Assembly (NCBI RefSeq): GCF_009856355.1 | Contig: NZ_WMEW01000017.1 | Span: 1 to 59,141 of the forward strand | Reading direction: 5' to 3' | Source: Halobacillus litoralis | GTDB lineage: Bacteria; Bacillota; Bacilli; Bacillales; Halobacillaceae | DNA: 59,141 nucleotides | In this document: positions 7,743 through 19,977 of the stretch, in pieces | How positions within the stretch are numbered: the stretch's first letter is position 1 | Layout of the letters: each line of letters begins with the position of its first letter | Translations under genes and position numbers: made by a program | Notes under the pieces: model-generated | Told to the model about the DNA's origin: nothing | What the model saw: only the letters and a program-made list of their open reading frames with translations | Database searches by the model: none

Positions 7743-8604
7743 GATCGCCGCCCCCTTTCACTTTCAGGGCTATTTCCTTTGCTAACTCCGCTATCGTCTG
7801 GCCTTCGTATTCCAGAGCAAGTCCGAAATCCCGGGCCCTTTTCAAAAAGGAAACAACTTCAGGCACATCCAGCTGCACATCTTCCAGTGCCTGCTGCTGT
7901 TTGAAGATGTCCAGCGGGCTTCCTTCCCTGTAGATCTTCCCGTTGTTCATGATGATGATGTGATCGGCATAAGCGAGGGCATCCTCCATACTATGGGTCA
8001 CAAGAACGGTTGTAAGCCCCTTTTTATGATGCAGATCATAAAACATATCCATAATCTCTTTACGTCCGTTGGGGTCAAGCCCGGCGGTCGGTTCATCCAG
8101 AACAAGCACCTCCGGATTCATAGCGAGCACCCCGGATATCGCCACCCGGCGCATCTGACCTCCACTTAAATCAAAGGGAGAGCGTTCCAATAGTTCCTCC
8201 GGGAGTTTTACCGCCTGGACAGCTTCCTTCGTCCGGCGCTTGATCTCCTCCGACTCCACACCGAAGTTCTGTGGACCAAAAGCAATATCTTTCTCTACGG
8301 TTTCTTCAAACAACTGGTGCTCAGGGTACTGAAATACGACCCCGACGTTTTCACGCAGCTTCATCAGCTGCTTGTTTTTCTCTCCGGCCTTCATCGCATA
8401 GGGACCTACCTGCACCTGTCCCTCTGTCGGCTGAAGCAGACCGTTCAAGTGCTGAATCAATGTAGACTTGCCTGATCCGGTATGACCGATGACCGCCACG
8501 AAAGAACCCGAGTGGATCGAAAAGGACAAGTCGTCCAGAGCTCTGTGTTCAAATGGTGTATTCGGCTGATAGGTGTAACTTACATGGTCGAACGTGATGT
8601 CCAT
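7735..8604 (-). CDS. ecfA2: ECF transporter ATPase EcfA2
   Basis: The 289-aa ABC ATPase has Walker [10 protein letters not shown] (40-48), Q-loop Q92, signature LSGGQ (146-150), Walker B VLVLDEP (D170, E171) and the H-loop in LVTHS. It pairs with EcfA1 to power vitamin uptake with EcfT. Its ATG lies inside the 3' end of ecfA1 (25-nt overlap) and its stop overlaps the ecfT start, so the three genes form a tightly coupled operon. Confidence 0.95.
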   Translation of the reverse strand: MDITFDHVSYTYQPNTPFEHRALDDLSFSIHSGSFVAVIGHTGSGKSTLIQHLNGLLQPTEGQVQVGPYAMKAGEKNKQLMKLRENVGVVFQYPEHQLFEETVEKDIAFGPQNFGVESEEIKRRTKEAVQAVKLPEELLERSPFDLSGGQMRRVAISGVLAMNPEVLVLDEPTAGLDPNGRKEIMDMFYDLHHKKGLTTVLVTHSMEDALAYADHIIIMNNGKIYREGSPLDIFKQQQALEDVQLDVPEVVSFLKRARDFGLALEYEGQTIAELAKEIALKVKGGGDRE

Positions 8605-9419
8605 AATTCCTCCAACAACTCCTGGTGATTCAATGGCTCACGGTTAAGCGGCACACCTTCTGCTTTCAGGTGATCGGCCAATTTACTAACAAACGGAGTA
8701 TCCAAGCCAATTTCTTGTAAGTGTTCTTTTTTGGAAAATACGTCTCTAGGTGAGCCCTGCATCCAAACCTCACCTTTATTCATGACAATCACCCGGGAAG
8801 ACTGAGTGACCTCATGGAGATCGTGAGTGATGGTGATCAGGGACAGGTCCCGTTCTTCCTGAACGTGACGGACCGTGTTCATAATTTCCTTCCGCCCTTT
8901 CGGGTCAAGCATGGCAGTAGCCTCATCAAGAATGATGAATTTCGGTGACACGGCAAGAACGCTCGCAATGGCCACCCGCTGCTTCTGTCCGCCCGACAGA
9001 CGGTGGGGTTCCTGCTGTTCATAATCAGCCATTCCTACGGCCGACAGACTCTCTTTGATTCTTTCGATCATCAGTGCCCTGGGCATGCCGTGATTCTCCA
9101 TACCAAAAGCGACATCATCCTTCACCGTGGTCCCGACAAACTGGTTGTCCGGATTTTGAAAGACCATGCCGACCTGTTTTCTTACATCCCAGATGGTTTC
9201 TTCGTTGACAGGCATGCCATCAACCAGGACTTCCCCTTCCTGAGGAAACAGCAGTCCATTCATTAATTTAGCTATGGTCGACTTACCCGAGCCATTATGA
9301 CCGATGACAGCCACCCATTCATCCGGACCGATCGTAAAGCTTACATTTTTCAATACCCAGGGCATATCCTCCTGATATCGAAAAGATACGTTCCGGAACT
9401 CCACTTGTCTCTCTCCCAT
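8580..9419 (-). CDS. ecfA1: ECF transporter ATPase EcfA1
   Basis: The 279-aa ABC ATPase has Walker [10 protein letters not shown] (40-48), Q-loop FQNPDNQF, signature LSGGQ (141-145), Walker B FIILDEA (D165, E166) and the H-loop ITHD. It is the first gene of ecfA1-ecfA2-ecfT-truA. The ATG is preceded by GAGGAGGAA. Upstream, after the rplQ terminator, is a 115-bp region with two strong palindromes but no clear SigA promoter. Confidence 0.95.
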   Translation of the reverse strand: MGERQVEFRNVSFRYQEDMPWVLKNVSFTIGPDEWVAVIGHNGSGKSTIAKLMNGLLFPQEGEVLVDGMPVNEETIWDVRKQVGMVFQNPDNQFVGTTVKDDVAFGMENHGMPRALMIERIKESLSAVGMADYEQQEPHRLSGGQKQRVAIASVLAVSPKFIILDEATAMLDPKGRKEIMNTVRHVQEERDLSLITITHDLHEVTQSSRVIVMNKGEVWMQGSPRDVFSKKEHLQEIGLDTPFVSKLADHLKAEGVPLNREPLNHQELLEELWTSRSTM

Positions 9420-9446
9420 CTATGTTCCTCCTCTGCTCAGCTGACA

Positions 9447-9460
9447 ATTTCCCGGGAAAT
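9447..9460. repeat. 14-bp perfect palindrome upstream of ecfA1
   Basis: ATTTCCCGGGAAAT reads the same on both strands. It lies 27 bp upstream of the ecfA1 start and close to a larger inverted repeat at 9472-9508. Its symmetric form is compatible with a repressor operator, but no regulator can be named. Confidence 0.6.
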
Positions 9461-9471
9461 ATGACACCATT

Positions 9472-9508
9472 TCCCGTTATAAAGTGAATTTCCCCCTTTA
9501 TAACGGGA
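9472..9508. repeat. 13-bp inverted repeat upstream of ecfA1
   Basis: TCCCGTTATAAAG (9472-9484) and CTTTATAACGGGA (9496-9508) are perfect inverted copies separated by 11 bp. No T tract follows on the minus strand, so it is not a plain terminator; an operator or a 5'-UTR hairpin are the main options. Confidence 0.65.
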
Positions 9509-9534
9509 GGTAATCCCGCTGGAGTAAAAAGGTA

Positions 9535-9586
9535 TAAAAAAAGGGCTGGATGTAACCTCATAATGAGATTCACTCCTGCCCTTTTA
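9535..9586 (-). terminator. terminator of the S10-spc-alpha supercluster
   Basis: Long hairpin on the minus strand: outer stem AAAAGGGC / GCCCTTTT and an extended inner stem around CTCATTATGAG, followed by a run of T. It lies 16 nt after rplQ and separates the ribosomal cluster from the ecf operon. Confidence 0.88.
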
Positions 9587-9601
9587 CCCCGATGGTAATC
9601 A

Positions 9602-9961
9602 TTATACTAGTTCGATGATTGCCATTTTAGCTCCATCACCTTTACGCTCGCCAAGCTTCAATACGCGAGTGTAACCACCTTGACGGTCCTCGTAGCGTGG
9701 GCCGATGTCAGAGAATAGTTTCTGCAGTGCAGTCTGCTCTCCCTCTTCATCAGCTTGTGCATTGTATAGGAATGCTTCCGCTTGACGACGGGCATGAAGA
9801 TCGCCGCGCTTACCTAGTGTAATCATTTTTTCTACAACAGACTTAAGCTCTTTCGCTTTAGCTTCTGTTGTTTCCAAACGTTCGTGTACGATCAAATCAG
9901 TAGCCAAGCCGCGAAGCAAAGCCATACGCTGATCCGTAGTACGTCCTAGTTTTCTAGCCAT
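9602..9961 (-). CDS. rplQ: 50S ribosomal protein L17
   Basis: This 119-aa full-length L17 has the typical start [20 protein letters not shown] and the [16 protein letters not shown] segment near the C-terminus. It is the last gene of the alpha operon, 42 nt after rpoA, with a strong terminator following. AAGGGAGGG precedes the ATG. Confidence 0.98.
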   Translation of the reverse strand: MARKLGRTTDQRMALLRGLATDLIVHERLETTEAKAKELKSVVEKMITLGKRGDLHARRQAEAFLYNAQADEEGEQTALQKLFSDIGPRYEDRQGGYTRVLKLGERKGDGAKMAIIELV

Positions 9962-10003
9962 TGATAATCCCTCCCTTAACTGGAATCTCTTAGATGTGTT
10001 CTA

Positions 10004-10948
10004 TCAATCGTCTTTTCTTAGTCCAAGACCTAGTTCGTCCAGCTTGTGCTTCACTTCTTCAAGTGACTTGCGGCCAAGGTTACGAACCTTCATCATGTCT
10101 TCTTCAGACTTGTTGGCAAGTTCCTGCACAGTGTTAATACCTGCGCGCTTCAAGCAGTTGTAGGAACGAACAGAAAGGTCAAGTTCCTCGATCGTCATTT
10201 CAAGAACTTTTTCTTTTTGGTCCTCTTCTTTCTCAACCATGATTTCAGCTTTTTGAGCTTCATCAGTCAGGCCGACGAAAATGTTGAGGTGCTCCATATA
10301 AATTTTAGCGCCAAGAGAGATCGCCTCTTCTGGACGGATGCTGCCATCCGTCCAAACATCCAATGTAAGTTTGTCATAATTAGATGTTTGACCGATTCGA
10401 GTATTCTCTACTTGATATGTCACACGGGAAACCGGTGTGAAGATAGAGTCTACGGGAATCACGCCGATGGGTAGATCCTCATGGTTATTTCCTTCAGCCG
10501 GACGATATCCTCGACCGCGTTCTGCTGTAATGCGAGCACGGAAGCTGGAATTGCTGTCGAGTGTGGCGATATGAAGATCTGGATTTAATACTTCAACGTC
10601 ACTATCATGCGTAATATCAGCCGCGGTAACCTTACCTTCACCCTGCACATCAATTTCTAAAGTCTTCTCTTCGTCAGAATACACTTTCAAAGCGAGTTTC
10701 TTTAGGTTCAAAATGACAGTTGTTACGTCCTCAACGACACCTTCAATAGTAGAAAATTCATGAAGAACACCGTCAATTTGAACAGAAGTGACAGCAGATC
10801 CGGGAAGAGAGGATAATAGGATACGACGCAAGGAGTTCCCTAGAGTTGTACCATACCCACGTTCTAGCGGTTCTACGACGAACTTACCAAAAGTAGACTC
10901 ATCGCTGATCTCGACCGTTTCAATCTTTGGCTTTTCAATTTCGATCAT
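10004..10948 (-). CDS. rpoA: RNA polymerase alpha subunit
   Basis: The 314-aa protein has the N-terminal assembly domain (about 1-230, with [12 protein letters not shown]) and the C-terminal domain (about 245-314) whose helix-hairpin-helix ([26 protein letters not shown]) binds UP elements and activators. Length and both domains are normal. AAGGAGGG lies upstream of the ATG. The 180-nt gap before it holds a promoter and a 9-bp hairpin, so rpoA-rplQ can be expressed separately from the upstream ribosomal genes. Confidence 0.98.
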   Translation of the reverse strand: MIEIEKPKIETVEISDESTFGKFVVEPLERGYGTTLGNSLRRILLSSLPGSAVTSVQIDGVLHEFSTIEGVVEDVTTVILNLKKLALKVYSDEEKTLEIDVQGEGKVTAADITHDSDVEVLNPDLHIATLDSNSSFRARITAERGRGYRPAEGNNHEDLPIGVIPVDSIFTPVSRVTYQVENTRIGQTSNYDKLTLDVWTDGSIRPEEAISLGAKIYMEHLNIFVGLTDEAQKAEIMVEKEEDQKEKVLEMTIEELDLSVRSYNCLKRAGINTVQELANKSEEDMMKVRNLGRKSLEEVKHKLDELGLGLRKDD

Positions 10949-10982
10949 TTACTCAAAACCCTCCTTCAAAACGTCGAAACCC

Positions 10983-11005
10983 CGGTTAGACGACAGGTCT
11001 AACCG
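10983..11005 (-). promoter_or_regulatory. hairpin in the rpoA 5' leader
   Basis: CGGTTAGAC and GTCTAACCG form a perfect 9-bp stem with a 5-nt loop, about 25 nt upstream of the rpoA Shine-Dalgarno. No T tract follows, so it is not a terminator. It may be an mRNA-stabilising or protein-binding element; no known family is recognised. Confidence 0.5.
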
Positions 11006-11082
11006 AAATTCCTCAGGTAGGCAGTCCCGATATAAGATAACTGCTTTATGGCTCTGTCTACTGCGGTACTGATTTAAAAGCT

Positions 11083-11111
11083 ATCATAACCCATTATAGA
11101 CAGGGTGACAA
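11083..11111 (-). promoter_or_regulatory. internal SigA promoter for rpoA-rplQ
   Basis: Minus strand: -35 TTGTCA (11106-11111), 17-bp spacer, -10 TATGAT (11083-11088). It is located right after rpsK, giving a leader of about 130 nt. Confidence 0.7.
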
Positions 11112-11128
11112 ATTCTATTCAGAACTTA

Positions 11129-11524
<396 letters not shown>

Positions 11525-11554
11525 AGGATGAGTTTACCTCCTTTGTATTGTTTA

Positions 11555-11920
11555 TTATTTACGTTTGTTAGCTACTGTACGACGTGGACCTTTACGTGTA
11601 CGGGAGTTGTTCTTCGTCTTTTGTCCGCGAAGTGGAAGACCACGACGGTGACGGATTCCACGGTAAGAACCGATTTCAATCAGACGTTTGATGTTTAGAG
11701 AGTTCTCACGACGAAGGTCACCCTCTACGTTGTGCTTTTCAACAGCTTGACGGATCTTAGCCAGTTCGTCTTCAGTAAGATCGCGAACGCGGGTACTCTC
11801 AGATACGCCAGCATCAGCCAGGATGTCTGCAGCAAGGGATTTACCGATACCGAAGACATAAGTTAATGAAACAACCACGCGCTTATCGCGGGGAATATCT
11901 ACACCTGCAATACGTGCCAT
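11555..11920 (-). CDS. rpsM: 30S ribosomal protein S13
   Basis: The 121-aa 30S head protein has [14 protein letters not shown] at the start and [19 protein letters not shown] in the tRNA-contacting C-terminal tail, with normal length. AAAGGAGGTGC precedes the ATG. It is part of rpmJ-rpsM-rpsK-rpoA-rplQ. Confidence 0.98.
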   Translation of the reverse strand: MARIAGVDIPRDKRVVVSLTYVFGIGKSLAADILADAGVSESTRVRDLTEDELAKIRQAVEKHNVEGDLRRENSLNIKRLIEIGSYRGIRHRRGLPLRGQKTKNNSRTRKGPRRTVANKRK

Positions 11921-11944
11921 AAGTTACGTGCACCTCCTTTAAGA

Positions 11945-12282
<338 letters not shown>

Positions 12283-12305
<23 letters not shown>

Positions 12306-12618
12306 CGAGTTGATCTCCCTTCTTCAAATCAGTCACTGCTTCATTGACATATTTTGATACGGCAAATCGAAGCTTGCCATTTGTGACCCGACCAGTTTCC
12401 AGAAGGCTGTCCTGGACTTCCGGAGAGACGAAATCCATAAGCTCAACGTGCTGCAAATTCTTTTTCTTTGGTCGATCATACTTACGTTTCTCTCCGTCGG
12501 CAAGCAGCACAAAGCGGCCATCCAGCACACCGATCACCACTGCGTACTGTCCTGCCTCACGCCCCTGCACAATACGAACAATTTGACCTATTCGCGGACT
12601 CGACTCAGATTCGTTCAA
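12283..12618 (-). CDS. KOW-domain RNA-binding protein (YbzG-like)
   Basis: The 111-aa protein has an N-terminal KOW motif (about 8-40, [22 protein letters not shown]) and a conserved [22 protein letters not shown] segment resembling archaeal/eukaryal L14e. It sits between map and infA, where Bacillus has ybzG. The C-terminal half is less conserved and acidic/basic mixed. A ribosome- or RNA-associated role is inferred from fold and context only; I know of no firmly established function. Confidence 0.85.
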
Positions 12619-12634
12619 AAACGATCACCTTCAT

Positions 12635-14055
<1,421 letters not shown>

Positions 14056-14073
14056 TCATTAGCAGGATGTTTA

Positions 14074-15366
14074 TTATTTAATGAATCCTTTATAGTGGCG
14101 TTTTACAAGCTGACTTTCAAGCTGTTTCATCATTTCAAGGGCAACCCCTACAACGATGAGCAGGCTTGTTCCTCCAATTTGGACCGTCGGCGGCAGTTGC
14201 GCCAGCGAACCAAGAATGATTGGAAGGATAGAGACAGCTGCAAGGAAAATGGATCCTACAAAGGTTAATCGGTACATAACTCGGGTCAGATACGTTTCGG
14301 TATTGGCCCCGGGACGAATCCCTGGAATGTAACCGCCCTGCTTCTTCAGGTTTTCTGCCATCTGCTCCGGATTGACCTGAACAAATGTGTAGAAATACGT
14401 GAAGGCAATAATTAACGCAACATAGATAATCATTCCAGGCCAGTTCTGGTAATCAAAGATATACTGGATAACAGAAGCTACTTCGCTGTCTTCAAAGAAG
14501 CCGGCGACGGTTCTCGGAGCGATAATAAAGGATATCGCAAAGATGACCGGGATAACTCCTGCAGCATTCACTTTGAGTGGAAGGTGTGTGGAATGTCCGC
14601 CTACAGGGGAACGATTCACCAAACGCTTCGCATACTGGATTGGAATTTTACGAAGGGCCTGCTGGATGAAGATAACTCCAACCACGACCGCAACGATGAC
14701 TAGTGCTATCAACGCAATGATCACCAGGTTGATGAACAATTCCTCTCCTGCACCGGAGATGTACTGATCATACAACTGATTCACACCATTAGGAATCGCA
14801 GCAACGATACCTGCGAAGATTAGTATAGAAATACCATTCCCTACGCCATGTGCAGTGATTTGCTCGCCAAGCCACATTAGAAAAGCTGTTCCGCCTGTCA
14901 GCACAAGCGCAATGACTAAGAACTTGGTAACACCAGGATCCGAGATCAATTGACCTCCTGCCAGAGCGTTAAAACCAATGGACATACCAATGGCTTGAAC
15001 GAAAGCGAGAACAATAGTTCCGTAGCGGGTAAACTGAGCTAATTTTCGACGGCCAACTTCACCCTGCTGTTTCCATTCAGCAAACTTCGGGACTACATCC
15101 ATCTGCAGCAGCTGCATGATGATGGAGGCAGTAATATAGGGCATGATCCCCATAGCAAAGATGGAGAAGTTCTGTAATGCCCCGCCTCCGAACGTATTCA
15201 GAAAACCAAATGCGTTCTGTTCGTCCATGAATGTGATGGCGTCTCTATTTGTGAAAGGCACCGGGATGAAGGTTCCCAGGCGGAACACAACGAGCATCAG
15301 CAAAGTGAAAATGATTTTCCGTCGAATATCACCCACGCGCATAAAATTGGAGATTGTCCGGAACAT
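14074..15366 (-). CDS. secY: protein translocase subunit SecY
   Basis: The 430-aa membrane channel of the Sec translocon has ten predicted membrane segments, the plug region after TM1 (GGGALQNFSIFAMGIMPYI) and the conserved cytosolic loop RKIPIQYAKR. It acts in the cytoplasmic membrane with SecE (41.2-41.4 kb) and SecA. Its ATG overlaps the rplO stop by one base (TAATG), so translation is coupled. Confidence 0.98.
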   Translation of the reverse strand: MFRTISNFMRVGDIRRKIIFTLLMLVVFRLGTFIPVPFTNRDAITFMDEQNAFGFLNTFGGGALQNFSIFAMGIMPYITASIIMQLLQMDVVPKFAEWKQQGEVGRRKLAQFTRYGTIVLAFVQAIGMSIGFNALAGGQLISDPGVTKFLVIALVLTGGTAFLMWLGEQITAHGVGNGISILIFAGIVAAIPNGVNQLYDQYISGAGEELFINLVIIALIALVIVAVVVGVIFIQQALRKIPIQYAKRLVNRSPVGGHSTHLPLKVNAAGVIPVIFAISFIIAPRTVAGFFEDSEVASVIQYIFDYQNWPGMIIYVALIIAFTYFYTFVQVNPEQMAENLKKQGGYIPGIRPGANTETYLTRVMYRLTFVGSIFLAAVSILPIILGSLAQLPPTVQIGGTSLLIVVGVALEMMKQLESQLVKRHYKGFIK

Positions 15367-15806
15367 TAAATCACCTCAGTTTGACCGCCCGCCGCTTCAA
15401 TTGCTTCTTTTGCGGAAGCAGAGAACTTGTGAGCTTTCACTGTAAGTTTCTTCTCGATAGAACCTTTAGCCAATACTTTGATTCCTGCTTTTTGGTTACT
15501 TACCACGCCGGATTCAAGTAGAAGCTCAGGAGTAACCTCTGTACCTTCTTCGAAACGGTTCAGGGCATCAAGGTTAACGATCGCGAACTCTTTACGGTGA
15601 ATGTTTGTAAAACCACGCTTAGGCAGGCGCTGGAATAGTGGCATCTGTCCACCCTCGAAACCTGGGCGTGTTTTGCTGCCGGAACGCTGACCTTGACCTT
15701 TGTGTCCACGTCCGGATGTTTTACCATTACCAGAAGCCATACCACGGCCTACACGGTTGCGCTCTTTACGAGTACCTTTAGCCGATTTAAGTTCATGCAG
15801 TTTCAT
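15366..15806 (-). CDS. rplO: 50S ribosomal protein L15
   Basis: The 146-aa protein starts [20 protein letters not shown], with a Gly/Arg-rich extension inside the subunit ([18 protein letters not shown]) and a globular C-terminus. The start is ATG at 15806, placed after AAGGAGGTG; an in-frame GTG 9 nt upstream overlaps the Shine-Dalgarno. It is translationally coupled to secY. Confidence 0.97.
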   Translation of the reverse strand: MKLHELKSAKGTRKERNRVGRGMASGNGKTSGRGHKGQGQRSGSKTRPGFEGGQMPLFQRLPKRGFTNIHRKEFAIVNLDALNRFEEGTEVTPELLLESGVVSNQKAGIKVLAKGSIEKKLTVKAHKFSASAKEAIEAAGGQTEVI

Positions 15807-15836
15807 GCGTTGCACCTCCTTATTACTTATCTTCTA

Positions 15837-16019
15837 TTAAACTTCTTTAATCGTAACTAGGTGAGACACCTTATTAGCCATACCTCGGATCGCCGGGTTA
15901 TCTTCAACTACGACAGTTTGTCGGATCTTGTTAAGACCAAGAGCCTTGACCGTAGCACGCTGATCTTGTGGTCTACCAATAACGCTGCGCGTGAGGGTAA
16001 TTTCTAACTGATTAGCCAT
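15837..16019 (-). CDS. rpmD: 50S ribosomal protein L30
   Basis: The 60-aa short bacterial L30 shows [25 protein letters not shown] and normal length. It lies 13 nt after rpsE and before rplO in the spc region. GGAGGGAAATAAA precedes the ATG. Confidence 0.97.
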   Translation of the reverse strand: MANQLEITLTRSVIGRPQDQRATVKALGLNKIRQTVVVEDNPAIRGMANKVSHLVTIKEV

Positions 16020-16032
16020 TTTATTTCCCTCC

Positions 16033-16533
16033 TTATCCTAGTTCTTGTACAGACTTACCGCGAAGTCTTGCAACGTCTTCTGCGCGCTTAAGCTCGCTAA
16101 GTCCAGTGAGTGTAGCACGTACCATGTTGATTGGCGTGTTAGAACCAAGAGACTTAGATAGAATGTCTTGAACACCTGCAAGCTCAAGTACCGCACGGAC
16201 AGGTCCACCAGCGATAACTCCAGTACCTTCTGCTGCCGGTTTCATAAGAATGTTACCTGCACCAAAACGTCCGTTGATTTCGTGTGGAATCGTCGTGTTC
16301 TTCACTGGTACTGTGATTAGATTTTTCTTAGCATCATCAATGGCTTTTTTGATCGCTTCCGGTACTTCCTGGGCTTTCCCTGTACCGAAGCCTACATGAC
16401 CATTTTTATCTCCAACTACAACAAGCGCAGCAAAACGGAAACGGCGTCCACCTTTAACTACTTTCGCTACACGGTTGATAGTGACTACGCGTTCTTCAAG
16501 ATCAAGTTTGTTAGGGTCGATGTTTAAATTCAT
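16033..16533 (-). CDS. rpsE: 30S ribosomal protein S5
   Basis: The 166-aa protein has the dsRBD-like N-terminal domain and the [20 protein letters not shown] loop, where spectinomycin-resistance changes occur in other bacteria; the segment looks wild type (KVVKGGRR). It has the normal Bacillus length and AAGGAGGGAC before the ATG. Confidence 0.98.
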   Translation of the reverse strand: MNLNIDPNKLDLEERVVTINRVAKVVKGGRRFRFAALVVVGDKNGHVGFGTGKAQEVPEAIKKAIDDAKKNLITVPVKNTTIPHEINGRFGAGNILMKPAAEGTGVIAGGPVRAVLELAGVQDILSKSLGSNTPINMVRATLTGLSELKRAEDVARLRGKSVQELG

Positions 16534-16553
16534 TTGTGTCCCTCCTTTAACTA

Positions 16554-16916
16554 TTAAAATTCAAGTCCGGTTTCGCGGGCTGCTTCAGCTAGTGCTTTCA
16601 CACGGCCGTGATACAAGTAACCTCCGCGGTCGAATACAACAACTTTATAGCCGTTATCGATTGCGCGTTGTGCTACCATTTCGCCGACTTTCTTAGCAGC
16701 TTCCACGTTACCAGTCTGGTCAAGGTCAAAACCTTTATCTACAGTAGATGCACTTGCTACTGTTACCTGGCTCTCATCATTGATGAGTTGAGCATAGATG
16801 TGGTTGTTAGAGCGGTATACGTTCAAGCGTGGGCGTTCAGCTGTGCCGACAACATTTTTACGAACGCGGGCGTGGCGCTTCTTACGTACGACATTTTTAT
16901 CTGCCTTCGTGATCAT
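16554..16916 (-). CDS. rplR: 50S ribosomal protein L18
   Basis: The 120-aa protein binds 5S rRNA and shows [20 protein letters not shown] and the conserved [21 protein letters not shown]-terminus. The start is ATG at 16916, 8 nt after AAAGGAG; a GTG 9 nt upstream would overlap the Shine-Dalgarno. It lies between rplF and rpsE. Confidence 0.97.
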   Translation of the reverse strand: MITKADKNVVRKKRHARVRKNVVGTAERPRLNVYRSNNHIYAQLINDESQVTVASASTVDKGFDLDQTGNVEAAKKVGEMVAQRAIDNGYKVVVFDRGGYLYHGRVKALAEAARETGLEF

Positions 16917-16951
16917 CTTGGTCACTCCTTTCTATACGTTACCTTAGAACC

Positions 16952-17488
16952 TTATTTAGCTGTTTTACCTTCTTTACTGCGTACACGTTCGCCTTCGTAA
17001 CGAATTCCTTTGCCTTTATAAGGCTCTGGAGGACGGATAGCACGGATGTTAGCAGCAACAGCACCAACGAGTTCCTTGTCGATACCTTTAACAGTAACTT
17101 TTGTGTTGGAAGGAACTTCGATTTCGATTCCTTCGCGCTTTTCGATTTCTACAGGGTGGGAATAACCAGCGTTCACAACAACTGTTTCGCCCTGCTTCTG
17201 AGCACGGTAACCGACACCGATGATTTCAAGGTTCTTCTCGAAACCTTTAGATACACCTTCAACCATGTTGCCGATCAGGCTGCGTGTTGTACCGTGAAGA
17301 GCGCGGTGCTCTTTGTGGTCGCTTGGACGCGATACAGATAGAACGTTATCTTCAACTGTAACAGTGATGTCCTCGTGGAACGTACGAGTCAGTTCCCCTT
17401 TTGGACCTTTCACTGTAATCGTTTTGTTATCCTGGATGATTTCTACACCTTCAGGAATTTCAAGAGTTTTTAATCCTACGCGAGACAT
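16952..17488 (-). CDS. rplF: 50S ribosomal protein L6
   Basis: The 178-aa protein with two repeated L6 domains starts [15 protein letters not shown] and carries the signature [25 protein letters not shown] near the C-terminus. It lies near the factor-binding base of the L7/L12 stalk. GGAGGTGCAAAA precedes the ATG. It follows rpsH. Confidence 0.98.
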   Translation of the reverse strand: MSRVGLKTLEIPEGVEIIQDNKTITVKGPKGELTRTFHEDITVTVEDNVLSVSRPSDHKEHRALHGTTRSLIGNMVEGVSKGFEKNLEIIGVGYRAQKQGETVVVNAGYSHPVEIEKREGIEIEVPSNTKVTVKGIDKELVGAVAANIRAIRPPEPYKGKGIRYEGERVRSKEGKTAK

Positions 17489-17518
17489 ATTTTTGCACCT
17501 CCTGTCTTGTTCGTTTTA

Positions 17519-17917
17519 TTACCAGACGTAAGCTAGAACTTCGCCGCCGATGGCTTGTTCACGAGCTTCTTTATCTGTTAGGACACCTTTTGAAGTGGAT
17601 ACAACGGCGATACCAAGTCCGTTAAGAACTTTAGGAAGCTCTTCGGAGTTCGCATACACACGTAGACCTGGCTTACTGATACGTTTCACGCCAGTGATTA
17701 CGCGCTCGTTGTTTTGGCCGTACTTAAGGAAGATGCGAAGAACACCCTGTTTGTTGTCTTCTACAAATTCGTAGTCACGTACGAAACCTTCACGCTTAAG
17801 AATATCAGCGATTTCTTTTTTCACATTGGAAGCTGGAAGTTCAAGCTTCTCGTGGCGAACCATGTTCGCATTACGGATACGAGTCAGCATATCTGCAATT
17901 GGATCTGTCATTGTCAT
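17519..17917 (-). CDS. rpsH: 30S ribosomal protein S8
   Basis: The 132-aa assembly protein binds helix 21 of 16S rRNA. It starts [18 protein letters not shown] and ends GGEVLAYVW, with the Ser-Thr-Ser-rich motif [12 protein letters not shown]. The first ATG is chosen because it lies 10 nt after AGGAGG and gives the Bacillus length. Confidence 0.98.
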   Translation of the reverse strand: MTMTDPIADMLTRIRNANMVRHEKLELPASNVKKEIADILKREGFVRDYEFVEDNKQGVLRIFLKYGQNNERVITGVKRISKPGLRVYANSEELPKVLNGLGIAVVSTSKGVLTDKEAREQAIGGEVLAYVW

Positions 17918-17947
17918 AACTCTTTTACCTCCTTCCCTGTTACGGGT

Positions 17948-18133
17948 TTACCAGCTGGCTTTTTTGACACCAGGGATTTGTCCTTTGTATGCAAGTTCAC
18001 GGAAACAAATACGGCAAAGCTTAAACTTACGTAGTACGGAGTGCGGACGTCCGCAGCGTTCACAACGAGTGTATTCGCGTACTTCGTACTTCTGTTTACG
18101 CTGTTGCTTCGCGACCATTGATTTTTTAGCCAC
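17948..18133 (-). CDS. rpsN: 30S ribosomal protein S14 type Z
   Basis: This 61-aa short S14 has a zinc ribbon: CERC and CRIC around residues 24-43. It is therefore the zinc-dependent form; a zinc-free paralogue, common in bacilli, is not in this window. It lies between rplE and rpsH with AGGGAGGGAAAA before the ATG. Confidence 0.97.
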   Translation of the reverse strand: MAKKSMVAKQQRKQKYEVREYTRCERCGRPHSVLRKFKLCRICFRELAYKGQIPGVKKASW

Positions 18134-18159
18134 TATTTTCCCTCCTTAATGTCAGCTCA

Positions 18160-18699
18160 TTATTTTTGGAACGGCATGCCGAATTGAGCTAATAGTTCAC
18201 GCGCTTCTTCGTCAGAGTCAGCAGATGTGACAATAACAATATCCATTCCGCGCACTTTGTTTACTTTATCGTAATCGATTTCTGGGAAAATCAATTGCTC
18301 TTTAACACCAAGAGTGTAGTTTCCACGACCATCAAAAGCTTTCTTAGAAATACCACGGAAGTCACGCACACGTGGTAGTGATACGGCGATCAGCTTTTGT
18401 AGGAATTGGTACATACGCTCTCCGCGAAGGGTTACTTTCGCACCGATCGGCATACCTTCACGTAGACGGAAGCCTGCGATTGATTTCTTAGCCTTCGTAA
18501 TCACTGGTTTCTGACCAGTAATCATTGTTAGTTCTTCAACAGCTGTATCAAGTGCTTTCGCGTTTTGAACAGCATCACCTACACCCATGTTGACAACAAT
18601 CTTCTCAACTTTTGGTGTCTGCATGATGGACTCATATTCAAATTTGTTCATCAGAGATGGAACAACTTCTTCTTTATATTGTTTCTTTAGTTCGTTCAT
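18160..18699 (-). CDS. rplE: 50S ribosomal protein L5
   Basis: The 179-aa 5S-rRNA-binding protein of the central protuberance shows [20 protein letters not shown] and [19 protein letters not shown], with normal length. AAAGGAGGGCCAC precedes the ATG. It is downstream of rplX. Confidence 0.98.
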   Translation of the reverse strand: MNELKKQYKEEVVPSLMNKFEYESIMQTPKVEKIVVNMGVGDAVQNAKALDTAVEELTMITGQKPVITKAKKSIAGFRLREGMPIGAKVTLRGERMYQFLQKLIAVSLPRVRDFRGISKKAFDGRGNYTLGVKEQLIFPEIDYDKVNKVRGMDIVIVTSADSDEEARELLAQFGMPFQK

Positions 18700-18725
18700 C
18701 GTGTGGCCCTCCTTTCATCTATGGG

Positions 18726-19037
18726 TTATTTGTCCAGCGCTTCACCGGATTTTTTCGCGATACGAACTTTCTTATCGTCTTCGACTTTGTAACCAACACG
18801 AGTCGGTTCGCCGGTCTTAGGATCAATCGGCATAACGTTTGATACGTGGATCGCAGCTTCTTGAGTCAAGATACCACCCTGCGGGTTTTCTTGAGACGGC
18901 TTCGCGTGCTTTTTCACTTCGTTCACGCCTTCAACAAGAACACGATCTTTCTTTGGATAAGCTTCAAGGATAGTCCCCTGCTTGCCTTTATCCTTACCGC
19001 TAATGACCATTACTTTGTCACCTTTTTTTACGTGCAT
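18726..19037 (-). CDS. rplX: 50S ribosomal protein L24
   Basis: The 103-aa assembly-initiator protein has an N-terminal KOW motif ([20 protein letters not shown]) and the ETAIHVSN-like segment [15 protein letters not shown]. Length is normal. AAGGAGGTGCGC precedes the ATG; it follows rplN. Confidence 0.98.
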   Translation of the reverse strand: MHVKKGDKVMVISGKDKGKQGTILEAYPKKDRVLVEGVNEVKKHAKPSQENPQGGILTQEAAIHVSNVMPIDPKTGEPTRVGYKVEDDKKVRIAKKSGEALDK

Positions 19038-19077
19038 TCTTCGCGCACCTCCTTAACAAGGCATTTCATTCAGGCTT

Positions 19078-19446
19078 TTATAATACTTCTGGAGCTAGAG
19101 ATACAATCTTCATGAATTTAGCATCACGAAGTTCACGAGCTACCGGTCCGAAGATACGAGTACCGCGTGGTCCTTTGTCATCACGAACGATTACTGCTGC
19201 GTTTTCGTCGAAACGGATATAAGAACCATCTTTACGGCGCATACCGCTCTTAGAACGTACGATAACAGCTTTAACTACTTCACCTTTTTTAACAACGCCT
19301 CCTGGTGTTGCCTGTTTCACAGTAGCAGTGATGATATCACCAATGTTAGCTGTTTTACGGCCGGATCCACCCAAGACTTTGATCGTTTGGATTTCACGTG
19401 CACCAGAGTTGTCTGCAACTTTCAGACGAGATTCCTGTTGAATCAT
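19078..19446 (-). CDS. rplN: 50S ribosomal protein L14
   Basis: This 122-aa standard-length protein starts [19 protein letters not shown] and contains the [20 protein letters not shown] signature. It lies at the subunit interface. A GGGAGGT Shine-Dalgarno precedes the ATG. It lies between rpsQ and rplX. Confidence 0.98.
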   Translation of the reverse strand: MIQQESRLKVADNSGAREIQTIKVLGGSGRKTANIGDIITATVKQATPGGVVKKGEVVKAVIVRSKSGMRRKDGSYIRFDENAAVIVRDDKGPRGTRIFGPVARELRDAKFMKIVSLAPEVL

Positions 19447-19488
19447 ACCATGTAACCTCCCTTCGGATCATCTCCGAGCGAACTTTAT

Positions 19489-19752
19489 TTAGATAATAAC
19501 AGACTCTTCAACAACTTCTAGAAGACGGAAACGCTTGGATGCGGACAATGGACGAGTTTCCATGATGCGCACGATGTCGCCGTTTTTCGCCTGGTTGTTT
19601 TCGTCATGTGCTTTGAACTTTTTGGAATACTTTACGCGTTTGCCATAAAGTTTGTGGAACTTATAAGTTTCTACCATAACAGTGATTGTTTTGTCCATTT
19701 TGTCAGAAACAACACGGCCGGTATAAACCTTACGATTATTACGTTCAGTCAT
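19489..19752 (-). CDS. rpsQ: 30S ribosomal protein S17
   Basis: The 87-aa OB-fold protein starts [23 protein letters not shown] at 19752 is chosen because AGGAGGT is 9 nt upstream; the frame extends seven codons further but runs into the Shine-Dalgarno. The motif [13 protein letters not shown] is conserved. It lies between rpmC and rplN. Confidence 0.97.
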   Translation of the reverse strand: MTERNNRKVYTGRVVSDKMDKTITVMVETYKFHKLYGKRVKYSKKFKAHDENNQAKNGDIVRIMETRPLSASKRFRLLEVVEESVII

Positions 19753-19776
19753 GTGAGGGTGACCTCCTCTCATCTA

Positions 19777-19977
19777 TTAGTTATTTACGCCTAGCTCACG
19801 TTCACGAGCAACAGTCTTCATACGGGCGATGGACTTGCGAACTTGACGGATACGTGCAGTGTTCTCAAGTTGACCTGTTGCCAATTGGAAGCGTAGGTTG
19901 AAAAGTTCCTCTTTAAGAGACTTAACTTTTTGTTCAATTTCGGCAGTGGTTAATTCACGGATCTCATTAGCCTTCAT
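19777..19977 (-). CDS. rpmC: 50S ribosomal protein L29
   Basis: The 66-aa two-helix protein of the peptide exit tunnel rim starts [19 protein letters not shown]. The ATG at 19977 lies inside the end of rplP (11-nt overlap), with GGTGGTG as Shine-Dalgarno, so its translation is probably coupled to rplP. A longer upstream frame merely runs through rplP. Confidence 0.96.
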   Translation of the reverse strand: MKANEIRELTTAEIEQKVKSLKEELFNLRFQLATGQLENTARIRQVRKSIARMKTVARERELGVNN

